From NCBI GenBank assembly GCA_032871835.1, contig CM065295.1, positions 67,016,687 through 67,080,686 on the forward strand: a stretch of 64,000 nt of DNA, written 5' to 3'. Shown piece by piece: positions 11,341-22,864 of the stretch (positions are counted from its first letter, which is position 1; each line of letters begins with the position of its first letter). The notes beneath the pieces were generated by a model. It had not been told where the DNA came from. It saw only the letters and a program-made list of their open reading frames with translations, and did no database searches. This DNA is from Dipteronia dyeriana. Its lineage: Eukaryota > Streptophyta > Magnoliopsida > Sapindales > Sapindaceae. The position numbers and the translations under genes were made by a program.

Positions 11341-11990
11341 TCTAAGTCTTCTATTTTTGGCTTACTTTCGGACGACTCGGGTGCTCTTTCCTATAGTTGT
11401 TATAATTGTTCCTTCTTTATCTTTATTGCATTTTGGTAACATTCTCTAGCGGATCTTTGTCCACCTTTGATTTCTCGTACTCCCAACTTGGTAGGGAACT
11501 TGATCATTTGGTGGTAGGTTGACGAAATTTCCTTCATCTCCTGTATCCATAGCCTTCCAAGGATTGCGTTGTAAGGGGGTTAGCAGTCGAGCACCAGGAA
11601 ATTTATGTACAAGTTCACTCATTTGGTGTACAATGGTACTACAATTTCACCGAATATGCTCTTCTATTAACAACTTAACCCGGTTAGCATAGTCGTTCGA
11701 CGAATGATCTTGGATTCGTCTACCTGCATTTCTTGAAATGCACTGTTAAACAAGATATTGCAAAAACTGCCATTATCTATCAATATACGTTTAGTGAAGC
11801 AATTTGATATGAATAAGGAAATAACAAGAGCATCATGATGAGGAGAAAACAAATCTAATTTGTCGGTCAACTTGAAGGTGACCGTTTTATCTATTGTTGA
11901 ATGATGCTCTTTGTTGGGTTGAATTTCTATGTTCGACACTTGTCGAGTGTGTCTCTTCGCAGCAAAGTAACTTACACCTCTCACTTCGGA
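11341..11990 (-). pseudogene. Tat element protease region
   Basis: The minus-strand reading from 11984 includes HHDALVISLFISNC and RILIDNGSFCNILF (about 11735-11780), the aspartic-protease DxG signature in its plant gypsy form (normally DGGS or DNGS). Between 11341 and 11666 the linker to RT is frame-broken. Confidence 0.7.
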
Positions 11991-12305
11991 TCAACCCGTA
12001 ATGTAATTGATCACTCTTTCTATCTTGGGCGGTGCTGGTTGATCGTCGTTTGAAATGGTATTTTTTTATTCCTCTTGTCGAGCAATGGTTTCTTTTCCTT
12101 TATAGATGAGGAATTTTAGTAGGTGCCTTTGCTTTAACAACTATGCTACTTCTAGCTTTAGGATGATGTAGTCTTCTGTTCGATGACCGTGATTTCCATG
12201 AAACTCACATCGAAGTCGGGGAGTCTCGATGTTCCAGAGGTGCATTCATTTTTCTTGGTCACTTGGCAGTTCTTCCCATTACCTTTGTCACAGTAACTAG
12301 GTTAA
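11985..12305 (-). pseudogene. C-terminal gag of the Tat element, downstream of insertions B and C
   Basis: In broken minus-strand frames the segment gives RCEFHGNHGHRTEDYI (about 12165-12215), the Tat-type zinc-binding motif, preceded by VTVTKVMGRTAK. The region 12301-12305 (GTTAA) is the TSD of B; the same gag continues at 21895-21933 and then 37671-38947. Confidence 0.7.
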
Positions 12306-13881
12306 TGAAACAAATATTATGGTGTGTAATATTATTCTAGAGGGGGGTGAAAAGATTTTAAATAACTTTTACCCAATTTTCGTTAAGAGTTAAGTTGACG
12401 AAAATACCGCTATCTAATTGCAAAGATACCATAAGTGTAATAAATTCGAAAATAGTAAAAACACTTGAGATATACGTGGAAACCCTCCAAATGGGAAAAA
12501 CCACGGGCTGATGAGTGCGCCACACTAGAACCTCGAATCCACTAATGATAAAGGAATTACAACCTAATCTCAGTTTAGTCTTTCACCACTACCTAATCCC
12601 GGTATAAGTGAACCTAGTTCATCATGCTTGTGTTTTAAGCTACCTACTCCCGGAAGCTACAAAAGTCTTACTTCTCAATGAAGAGATAAAGTGTCCTAAG
12701 TGAATATGTAATGATATTCAATGAACAAACAAGGCTAGGAAACCCTATATGCTTATCTAGGAGAATGGAATGACAATTAATGCAATCCTAGATATCAAGT
12801 GCTAAATGACATGTTCAAATAGCTTAGCTAAACATAGATCAACCAATCCTATGAAGCTATCACAATACAACACTCAATCATGTCATCACAACAATCTCTA
12901 ATTTGTATCTAGAAAAATTATAAGAAAATACAATTAATTAAAGAGATGGTTTAGTAAGCAAAACACTTAACTTGTAAGAAGATAGTGAAGAACTTACCAA
13001 ACAAGATGTGATGAAGCAGCCTTATCCATTGATGCACTCTAAATGAACTTAGATGATGCAAGATGAAGATTTAATGCTCATGGGAATGCTTTGAGTGAAT
13101 AAAAATGAGTTATTGGAAGTGTTTTACCTTTGAAATGTGTTCTAAGTAAGAAATGTGATATTCTGAACTCATACACGAGCTTAAGGCATTGAGTTATATA
13201 TATATAAGATCCAATCAAAGTGAGGTGATTTGGAAAAAATGTTCCAGCTTCCTCAGCGTGCGCTGTTCGAGTAGCGCACCACCAGCACACGGCTTATTTT
13301 TAAAACAGGCGCTAGACGAGTGGAGCATCAGTAGCGCAACACAAGCGCAGATCCTCTGGGAAGTTTGCGTTGGTGAGGCTGCGCTAGAAGAGTAGTGCAC
13401 CACCAGCGCACGCCCATATTTTTTAGCTACGCGCTGGTGCTGCAGCGCAAATCAGTGTCGCAACACTAGCGACAATCCACTGTGAAAGTTGCGCTGGTGA
13501 GGTGCGTTGGTCGAGTAGCGCACCACCAGCGCAAGGCCTATTTTTCAACACTCAAATGCACAAAACAATAAGTTCAAGAGTGATGAAATTGCATCCTATT
13601 TTAATGCCTAACATGACATACAACTTTCATAGCAAGATGCAAATAGGTCAACAAGAGTTATTTAAACTACAATGCACACAAGAAAACACTCATCATATAA
13701 GATCAAGAGTTATGCATGAATATGTGAGTGTGTGCAATTGTCTCTTCAAAGTAAGTAAGCACAAGAATTTTACCTTTTATGCTCCTCCTCTTGAGGTCTT
13801 GAGAGCCTAAGATACCCTTACATGAACCCTAACAATGTGGTTATTCACGAAATAAGCCATTCAACAAATGAGGACTTTTCA
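12306..13881 (-). repeat. 3' LTR of element B
   Basis: A 1576-bp LTR, inverse of A's, matching 20315-21894. It holds the GC-rich inverted-repeat cluster (13240-13550) and a TATA run near 13195-13207. Confidence 0.92.
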
Positions 13882-15115
13882 ATCTCCTTATTTTGGCTAT
13901 TTCGTGACAAAACCACCACTTACATTGATCCTCACAAAACAAAATAGAAAAACACCGGGAAAATATTCTACATTACAAAGAGATAAACATAAAAATAACT
14001 TCAAGTCTCCAATCTCTTGTAGAACTATTAACCATACACACAAGGCAAGCACAAATACGCTTTCCAAACCAAGTGCATGTGAGAAGATCAAGTGAATATA
14101 AAACAAAAGCATTTGCGTTTAGAAATATGAGTATGATATCATGAAATGCTCATGCAATGCTCCCCCTCAACGAGTTACTCCCCTTACATGTAATCTCCCC
14201 CTCAAACAAGCAATGCTCCCCCTCAAAGCCAACACATGCTACTCCCCTAACATCACAATGCTAGGTCAATTGCTACTCCCCCTTTTTGTCATGATATAGA
14301 CAAAGGAGAAGTCCCCAACTGGGTCACTCAAGGAAAATAAAGAAAAGAGCATACAAGATTGTTGCATAATTATATAAGCCACATTTATGCAAACTCAATT
14401 GATAGAAGAGACATAAGGAGATTTAGTTGAAAGACAATGTGTGAATCAAAAAGTGCTTTGCATACAAGACATGTTGCATTCAAGTCCAAAAACAATGGTA
14501 TTTGGTAAAGCAAATGACAAAGGTTTCCAATATAATTCAAACCAATTACACCATTTGTCATGAGAAATGCAAGGATATAGAGTTCTTATAAATATCAAGT
14601 TTTAAAGGCACTATATCCAACTTTATAAACTAAACATGGCATGAGCAACTTTGCTCCCTATTGGATTTTTCCGGGAGGATACCCGTATGATAATAGCCAT
14701 GTTCAACTAATAAAGAAAGAGAGACATTGATTAAACATTTTAGTCTCACTAGTATGTTTCACGCAATGTGTTGCATTTAACAATTGCAATCATCAAATCA
14801 TGTTTTATCATTTTTCATTAGCATGTCAATTAAGAATCATCATGTCATGAAGATAATTAAAGGTCATTCAACATGTACTTCCTATGTAGATCTTCTAGTC
14901 CAAAAAATGCATGTTTGAACATAAATATGACATGAATTGTAATCAAAGCAATGTTCACACTTATTTAACAAAATACAATATACTACAAGTGCAACCAAGC
15001 TACCCAAGCAATCAATAAAGAGGCATAAACATATTTAAGAAAAAATTACATGCAACAAGTATACAATAGCTCTCTTTACTTGAGTTCCCCTTATGGGGTC
15101 AAAATCCATAACACA
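13882..15115 (-). other. Non-coding 3' region of element B with repeated polypurine tracts
   Basis: There is no supported gene. On the minus strand, GGGGGAG-like tracts recur at about 14160-14168, 14195-14203, 14216-14224 and 14275-14283, with shorter GGGGAG forms near 14178 and 14241. The tract next to the LTR is weak (AAATAAGGAGAT). Multiple polypurine tracts before the 3' LTR are a described Sirevirus feature, probably used to prime plus-strand DNA synthesis. Confidence 0.65.
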
Positions 15116-16520
15116 TCACTCCATTAAACAAATCCCAATAGATCTACTAAGAGTCTTGAATCTAGTAGCATCTAAGGGTTTAGTGAATAGATCCGCTAGT
15201 TGGTCATTTGTACCTTCATGCTCAAGTACAATGCATTTGCTCTCAACTAGTTCTCTAATGAAATGATGACGGATGTCAATATGCTTAGTCCTAGAATGTT
15301 GAACCGGATTCTTTGAAATATTAATTGCACTCATGTTATCACAAAAGAGAGTAAGAGTACCTTAATTGAATCCATAGTCGACTAGCATTTGCTTTATCCA
15401 AAAGAGTTGTGTGCATCCACTCCCAGCAGCAATGTATTCGACCTCAGCCGTGGACAAGGAAATCGAATTTTGCTTCTTGTAAAACCAAGAGACAAGGTTG
15501 TTCCCAAGGAAATAGCAACCGCCCGATGTACTTTTCCTATCATCACAATTTCCTGCCCAATCATCATCACTAAAGCCTACAAGACTAGCATTAGTGTCAA
15601 AAGAGTACCAAATCCCATAGTCCCATTCACTTATCGAATGATTCTTTAAACAGAAGAGAGATGGGACTCCTTAGGATCCACTTGGTACCTAGCACACACG
15701 CCCACACTAAAGGAGATTACCACTAGCATCCTTGCTTAGCTTCAAAGTGGTACTCATGGGTGTATCACAATGTTTGGCACTTCCAAGGCCAAATTTCTTC
15801 ACTAGGTTTTTGGCATATTTAGCTTGAGATATGAAAATCCTATTATCCATTTGCTTAATTTGTAAACCTAGAAAGTAACTCAACTCACCAATAAGACTCA
15901 TCTCGAATTCATGAGACATGACATCAATAAATTGTTGAACTTTGGTGTCATTGGTGGAGCCAAAGACTATATCATCAACATAGATTTGAGCTATAAAGAG
16001 CTCATCTTTGTTTTTTTAATGAATAGAGTCTTGTCAACACTACCCCTAGTGTAACCATTGTCTAAGAGATATTGGGTGAGACGCTCATACCAAGCCCTTG
16101 GTGTTTGTTTCAACCCATATAAAGCTTTCTTGAGATGATAGACATGATTAGGGTGATGAGGATCTACAAACCCTTTGGGTTGCTCAACAAATACTTCCTC
16201 ATGCAAAAAACCATTGAGGAAGACACTCTTAACATTCATTTGATATAATTTGAACTTGTGCAAACAAGAGATGGATAAAAGAAGCCTAATGGACTCAATC
16301 CTAGCAACGGGAGCAAATGTCTCCTCAAAGTCAATACCCTCAATTTAAGAGTATCCTTGTGCTACAAGCCTAGCCTTATTTCTCACAATGTTGCCATCCT
16401 CATCGGATTTGTTCCTATATACCCACTTGGTGCCTATCACATTGGTATTCTTAGGCCTAGGAACGAGAGTCCAAACCTCATTCCTTTCAAATTGGTTAAG
16501 CTCTTCTTGCATAACAAGAA
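15116..16520 (-). pseudogene. Reverse transcriptase and RNase H of element B
   Basis: RT starts near VWTLVPRPKNTNVIGTKWVY (about 16420-16480) and carries [39 protein letters not shown] and the catalytic YVDD (QIYVDDIVFG, 15963-15990). It continues with GELSYFLGLQIKQMDNRIF (about 15840-15900). RNase H is decayed but ends with HHFIRELVESK and QLADLFTKPLDATRF (15116-15334), the standard copia RNase H tail. A TAA at 16346 splits the RT N-terminus, and there are stops at about 15660-15700 and 15990. Confidence 0.88.
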
Positions 16521-17640
16521 CCCAAAATTCATCTTTTAAGGCTTTATCAATTTTATTTGGTTCTATTTGAGAGGTGTAGCAAGTGTAGCTAATAAGATTA
16601 TCCATTTGACGCCTAGTCCTAACACCCTCACTAACTTCACCAATAATGTCATCTTTGTCATGAAGTTTCCTAACCCATGGAGCAGGTTCTTTTGAGTCCA
16701 AGTGAGGAATCATATCACTAAGTTGTGCTATGTCATCATGAAGATTAGCCTTTTCAACATTAGAGATATCAACTACTTTCTCCAAAGGGGAGTCATCAAC
16801 TAAATCTACCTTCTCCTCATGGTCATTAGTTTTGAGCCTAGTATCATCAATGAAAATATTAGATGATTCCATTACGGTCCTAGTTCTTAGATTAAAAACT
16901 CTATAGGCTCTACAATTCAAGGCATAGCCAATGAAGATACCCTCATCACTTTTAGCATCAAATTTTCCAAGTTGATCACGGTCATTCAAAATGTAGCATT
17001 TGCTTCCAAAAGTGTGGAAGTAGCTAACATTTGGCTTTCTACCTTTCCATAACTCATAGGAGGTTTGCCAAGTGTGGGGCCTAAGGAAGACTCTATTTCC
17101 TATGTAGCAAGCCGTATTGACGGCCTCGGCCCAAAGATTCCTAGGGACATTGTTGCTAAGCAACATCACACGGGTCATTTCTTGAAGAACCCTATTTTTC
17201 CTCTCAACAACTCCATTTTGTTGAGGTGTCCTAGGAGCCGAAAACTCATGAGAAATAACTAGACTATTGCAAAAGTTTTCAAAGTGGGCATTCTCAAATT
17301 CCTTCCCATGGTCACTCCTAATTCTCTTAATGCTTTTAATCTTGGAGTTCATTTCATTTTAAATTTTAGAGCAAAGCATTTTAAACTTGTCAAAAGCTTC
17401 ATATTTTTCTCTAAGGAAATAGGTCCACGTGTACCTAGAGAAGTCATCTACACACACAAAAATGTATCTCTTTCCACCTAAACTCTCGGTTTGCATAGGA
17501 CCCATAAGATCCATATAGAGAAGCTCTAGAGGTTCTTTGGTGGCCCTTTTTGTGCATACTTTTGGTTTGCTTCCTTTGTTGGCAAGGTCCACAAACACCA
17601 TTAACCTTTTTCCCAAGCTTGGGAAGGCCTTGCACAACAT
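16521..17640 (-). pseudogene. Integrase of element B
   Basis: The core contains YMDLMGPMQTESLGGKRYIF (first Asp), RSDHGKEFENAHFENF (second Asp) and TPQQNGVVERKNRVL (Glu), so all three catalytic residues are present. The C-terminal region reads LWKGRKPNVSYFHTFGSKCY, DAKSDEGIFIGYALNCRAYR and a variable acidic linker to RT. A frameshift near 17359 separates the first half of the core from the second. Integrase would insert element cDNA and leave 5-bp TSDs, as seen for this copy. Confidence 0.88.
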
Positions 17641-18214
17641 TGAACTTATCTAAGATTTTTAAATCCCTAAAGTTCATGTGACCAAGTCTTTCTTGCCATA
17701 ACTCTATTTGTTCATCCTTGGACACATTACAAGACACACTTCTAGCCTCAAGACAATAGCAGTTGTCACTAGACCTCATACCTTTTTACAAGGTTTGTCC
17801 ATTAGGAAATAGGATAGAACAATCATTTTTCCTAAACAAGACGGAGAGTCCATCATCACTAAGATGTGAAATGCTTATCAAATTGGCTTTTAGACCATTC
17901 ACATATAAAGCATTGGACAAGGAGGGTAATCCGGGAATGGAAATGGTTCCCTTTCCTTTGACCTTCTTTTTGGATCCATCACCAAATATGACATTTCCTC
18001 CCTCCTCCATCACAAGAGTCTTAAAGAAACTCTTATTTCCAGTCATGTGCCTGGAGCACCCACTATCCAAATACCAAAAATCACAAGAATGAGCTTTCAA
18101 AGCAATTTGTGCAACATGGAAAATGTGTTCATCCTTTCTAATCCACCTAGGTGCAATATTTTTCTTCCTAGTGGTCAATGATACATAAGCTCTAAATGTC
18201 CTAGGATCATGCAA
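17641..18214 (-). pseudogene. Protease and GAG-pre-integrase region of element B
   Basis: FWYLDSGCSRHMTGNKSFF (about 18030-18085) is the protease active site. GLPSLSNALYVNGLKANLIS follows, then ELWQERLGHMNFRDLKIL (about 17640-17700) with CGPCQQRK as the zinc-binding pre-integrase motif. This frame differs from gag by the same offset seen in copy A. A stop breaks it near 17786. Confidence 0.85.
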
Positions 18215-20184
18215 AGGTGTTCCTCTTTTCCTAGTGCTTGCATCATGGCTCTAGGTTTCTTAGGATCATGCATCATGGCTCTAAATGTCCTACGATCATG
18301 CATCATGTCTCTAGCCTTTTTCTTTTCTATCATGCTTTCAATCCTACACAATTTGATATACCTACAACAATTTGGTTATATGTGACCATCAATACCACAA
18401 AAATGACATGTAGGTAGAAAGTTAGGAATTGTACCATATCCTTGAGGATGCATTGGAGCCTTCTCATGTCTTTGTGGTTGTCTTGCTTGTTGTTGAGGAG
18501 CTTTCCTTCTTTGTTGTTGAGCAAGACTTGATTGCTTCATTGGTTGAACTTGAATGATATGTGTCTTCCCTTTGTGAGCTTTTGGTTGAGGGAAGTTAAC
18601 TTGAGGAGCCCTTGTAGGATGAGCTTGAGGTGAGTTTCTTGGTGCCACTCTCACTTGAGCACTCTCCTAGATCAAGCTTATTTCTAGGAGTTTGATGAGG
18701 AGAGGACCCATTAAAGTTCATGCTTCTTACAAAGATGGTCTTGCTTGGAGTGGAGGACATCTTGTCATCTTCAAACCCAAGCCCCTTCTTGTCACTTGGC
18801 CTCTTTCCAACATCTAGCATGTGGTCAAGTTTCTTGGTGGTAGAATTCATATTGGCCAACAACTCTCTAGCATCTTCAAGCTCTTTCTTCAACCCTTCTT
18901 CACTCCTCTTAGATCTTTCCAACTCTTCATTTAGTTGGTCAACTTGAGTTGAGAGGTCTAGATTTTCTTCTTTTAATCTCTTGATCTCATTCTTGTTCTT
19001 TAATCTTGAACTCTCAAACTTGGCCATGTAGTCCTTGAGATCCATCCTATCCACACTTCCATTTGTGGTTTGTGATGAAGATCCATCATCACTTGAGTAG
19101 TCTCCCTCTTGACTATCATTCTCTTCTTCACTAGCATCTTTGCTCTTAAGAAAGTATGTAAATGCTATGAAGTTAGCCATGAGTTCTTCATCATCCGAAT
19201 ACTCATCTCTTTCATTAGAGTCATCACTTTTCTCTTCTTCTTGTTCTTATGATTTGCACATTCCGGGGCAAAGTGACATATTCCACCACATTCATAGCAT
19301 TGGACTCTTTTCTTCTCGGTCTTCTCTTGCCTAGGCTCAAGCTTCTTGAAGGGAGCCTTTTTCTTCAAGTCTTAACCCTTGGATCCAAAGCCTTTCTTCT
19401 TGAACTTGTAGAATTTCTTAAACTTCCTCATTAGCAAGGCCATCTCTTCATCCGAGTCATCACTTTCCTCCTTCTCAACTTTGGAGGCTTTCAAAACAAT
19501 ATCTTTTTGCTTCTTTGATGGTGTGGGGTTAGGACATTTCCTAGATTCATATGCTAGAAGCCTCCCAATCACTTCAATTGGCTTCATGTCCTTATAAGCA
19601 CTCTTTTCTTCCAAAGCCGTCACCTTAGACTCAAACCTATCGGGTAGAGATCTCATAATCTTCTGCTTGATCTTCCTATCCGAATAAGGATCACCAAGTT
19701 GATGACTTTGGTTCATAATGTCCATCAACCTTATTTCAAAATCATCAAAGCACTCGTTCTCATCCATTTTGAGCAATTCGAATTGCGTTTGGAGAACTTA
19801 AAGCTTCGATTCCTTAACCACGTCGGTTCCCTCATGTACAACTTCTAGGATGTCCCATGCTTCCTTAGCTATCCTAGTATTTTGAACCAACTTGTATTGG
19901 TTATCATCCATTGCACAAAGGATGACATGTATTGCCTTCCTATTCCACTTTGAAGCCTCAAACTCTTGTGCATTCCATTGAGCCTTTGGTTTGAGTACAT
20001 CATCTCCTCCATCTGCAGAAGTCATCATGGGTGGAGTGTAGCCATCTTCAACCGCCATCTATGCCCTGTCATGAATTTGGCATATGTACGACTCCATCTT
20101 GCCTTTCCAAGAGGCATAATTTAACCCGGTGAGGAGTGAAGGTCTAGTGCTGGAAGCTCCCTCATTGCCACCGTTTCCACTCAT
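18215..20184 (-). pseudogene. gag of element B
   Basis: The ATG at 20184 opens the MSGNGGNEGSS Gag N-terminus. TAG at 20059-20061 and TAA at 19798-19800 match the two stops in A exactly. Next come the core (LLKMDENECFDDFEIRLMDI), a basic FKKFYKFKKKGFGSKG, a zinc knuckle CYECGGICHFAPEC (CX2CX4HX4C, about 19245-19290), a coiled coil (about 18880-19010) and a second knuckle CHFCGIDGH (about 18380-18410). Private frameshifts lie near 19200 and 18660. Near 18240-18310 a short segment containing ATGATGCATGATCCTA-like words is repeated. Confidence 0.87.
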
Positions 20185-20294
20185 TGTGTTAATGAATGAA
20201 TGATATGAATGCAAGTGTATGAATGGTCAACACAAACAAACAAACAAAATGCAACACACACCAAAATGAGCAAGGATCACTTATGTATGTCTAG

Positions 20295-20314
20295 GAACCT
20301 ACTCTGATACCAAT
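20295..20314 (-). other. Primer binding site of element B
   Basis: The reverse complement reads TTGGTATCAGAGTAGGTTCC next to the LTR end, as in A; complementary to initiator tRNA-Met. Confidence 0.85.
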
Positions 20315-21894
20315 TGAAACAAATATTATGGTGTGTAATATTAATCTAGAGGGGGGGTGAATAGATTTTAATTAACTTTTACCCAATTTTCGTTAAGAGT
20401 AAAGTTGACGAAAATGCCCCTATCTAGTTGCAAAGATACCACAAGTGTAATAAATACGAAAATAGTAAAAACACTTGAGATATACGTGGAAACCCTCCAA
20501 ATGGGAAAAACCACGGGCAGATGAGTGCGCCACACTAGAACCTCGAATCCACTAATGATAAAGGAATTACAACCTAATCCCGGTTTAATCCTTCACCACT
20601 ACCTAATCATGGTATAAGTGAACCTAGTTCATCATGCTTGTGTTTTAAGCTACCTACTCCCGGAAGCAACACAAGTCTTACTTCTCAATGAAGAGATAAA
20701 GTGTCCTAATTGAATATATAATGATATTCAATGAACAAACAAGGCTAGGAAACCCTATAAGCTTATCTAGGATAATGGAATGACAATTAATGCAATCCTA
20801 GATATCAAGTGCTAAATAACATGTTCAAATAGCTTAGCTAAACATATATCAATCAATCCTATGAAGCTATCACAATACAACACTCAATCATGTCATTACA
20901 ACAATCTCTAATTTGTATCTAGAAATATTATAAGAGAATACAATTAATTAAAGAGATGGTTTAGTAAGCAAAACACTTAACTTGTAAGAAGATAGTGAAG
21001 AACTCACCAAACAAGATGTGATGAAGCAGCCCTATCCATTGATGCACTCTAAATGAACTTAGATGATGCAAGATGAAGATTTAATGCTCATAGGAATGCT
21101 TTGAGTGATTAAAAATGAGTTCTTGGAAGTGTTTTTCCTTTGAAATGTGTTCTAAGGAAGAAATGTGACATTCTAAACTCATACACAACCTTAAGGCATT
21201 GAGTTATGTATATATAAGATTCAATCAAAGTGAGGTCGTTTTAGAGAAAACTTTCCAGCTTCCTCTACGTGCACTGGTGTCGTGCGCTGGTCGAGTAACG
21301 CACCACCAGTGCACATCCTATTTTTAAAATAGGCGCTGGATGAGTGGCGCATCAGTAGCGCAACATAATCGCATATCCTCTGGGAAGTTTACGCTGGTGA
21401 GGCTGCGCTAAACGAGTAGCGTACGCCCACATTTTTTATCTACGTGCGGGTGCAGTAGCGCAAATCAGTGGCGCAACACTAGCGACAGTCCACTGTGAAA
21501 GTTACGCTGGTGAGGTACGCTGGTCGAGTAGCGCACCACCAGCGCAAGACCTATTTTTCAACACTGAAATGCACAAAACAATAAGTTCAAGAGTGATGAA
21601 ATTGAATCCTATTTTAATGCCTAGCATGACATACAACTTTAATAGCAAGATGCAAATAGGTCAACAAGAGTTATTTAAACTAAAATGCACACAAGAAAAC
21701 ACTCATCATGTAAGATCAAGAGTTATGCATGAATATGTGAGTGTGTGCAACTATCTCTTCAAAGTAAGTAAGCACAAGAATTTTACCTTCGATGCTTCTC
21801 CTCTTGAGGTCTTGAGAGCCTAAGCTACCCTTACATGAACTCCAACAATGTGGTTGTTCACGAAATAAGCCAATCAACAAATGAGGACTTTTCA
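20315..21894 (-). repeat. 5' LTR of element B
   Basis: A 1580-bp LTR matching 12306-13881. On the minus strand it runs from TGAAAAGTCC (21894) to TTTGTTTCA (20315). The GC-rich inverted repeats (21250-21560) lie upstream of a TATA motif at about 21205-21220. Relative to the 3' LTR it lacks a short stretch near 21420. Confidence 0.92.
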
Positions 21895-21933
21895 GTTAAC
21901 TAGTTCGATGCTAAGATTATATTCTGGTATCGG

Positions 21934-22864
21934 TGTTGAGGTTTATGCCATACAGATGTAACATATAAATAAATTTATGAAATAAATAAAAGAAAAGTTC
22001 AATTCATTCTTGTTGTGTTGTTTATTTTATAACTTATATATATATTTAACATCCAAGATTGCCAGATGTAATGTCGAATTGTGTATATGAGTGTCACATA
22101 CGGATGGATATAGTAAAAGACGTACAATCTAAAGAGTCCATAGATAGCAAATAAAGCTATGTACTTTATTTGTGGTTAATCTATAACTGCGATCCATTCT
22201 GTAATGTAAGGTAATTCTATCCTGAATCATTCATATGAGATATCGAAATGGAGACGCATTGTATGATGTGATCATATAGGACTGGGCCATGATCTTTATG
22301 AATATCTCTTCAAGATCCGTTTACTGATGAGATTCGTATATATCAACTAATGATGGCTATATATGGGTGATCTTAATCCTGAGTGTCTTATAGACTTTAG
22401 TATTTAATATACCATGAGTGAGGTCGGAAGTATTTCTTGATCAATATACTCCGTATGTTGGGACTGCGGTTTGGCTTGTGGCTGTGAAGAGATTTTGTGT
22501 GCATGTGTTGTGCACTGATATCAAAGAAAGATTTTCTTCAAGTATTTTCTCTACATCCTCCATTCTAGTTCCTGAGACAGTGACGCACCAACACTCAGTT
22601 ACTAGTCCCGGGATCTAGCGAGAGGCTCAGACAGGAGCATATTTTAAAGTAAAGAAGCCTCCAAACGTTGGTAAGATTTTCTTCTCATTATATTGATTAC
22701 AGTTTCCTGTGTTTACATATTTATTTTATTATTGTAATAATTAATATGTATTAGTTCCATAAAAATTACGATTTCAAGTTCACTGGTTCCGGATCGATTA
22801 CGATCTGTGTTAAAAAAATTTAAAACCTATTTCCTTTGTGTTACTAGTGAATAGGGTTCCAACA
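21934..22864 (+). repeat. 5' LTR of element C (shortened)
   Basis: A 931-bp LTR from TGTTGAGGTTTATGCC to GGGTTCCAACA. It matches 35620-36195 and about 37290-37665 of the 3' LTR but lacks the roughly 1.1 kb between them. The junction is at GAAG near 22482. Confidence 0.88.

Larger units (their letters stand above)
12306..21894 (-). mobile_element. Copia element B (Sirevirus-type), complete in layout
   Basis: A 9589-bp element on the minus strand, flanked by the TSD GTTAA (12301-12305 and 21895-21899). Both LTRs are near full length (1576 and 1580 bp). Gag, protease, integrase, RT and RNase H are present in copia order, followed by a non-coding region with repeated polypurine motifs. It has multiple stops and frameshifts, so it is not autonomous. 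It is the same family as A in opposite orientation. No envelope-like ORF is visible between RNase H and the 3' LTR. Confidence 0.92.

Noticed and set aside
13882..15115. Envelope-like ORF after pol in the Sirevirus-type element B
   Set aside because: Some Sireviruses have one, but here only short, unrelated ORFs are present and no signal or membrane pattern is seen.
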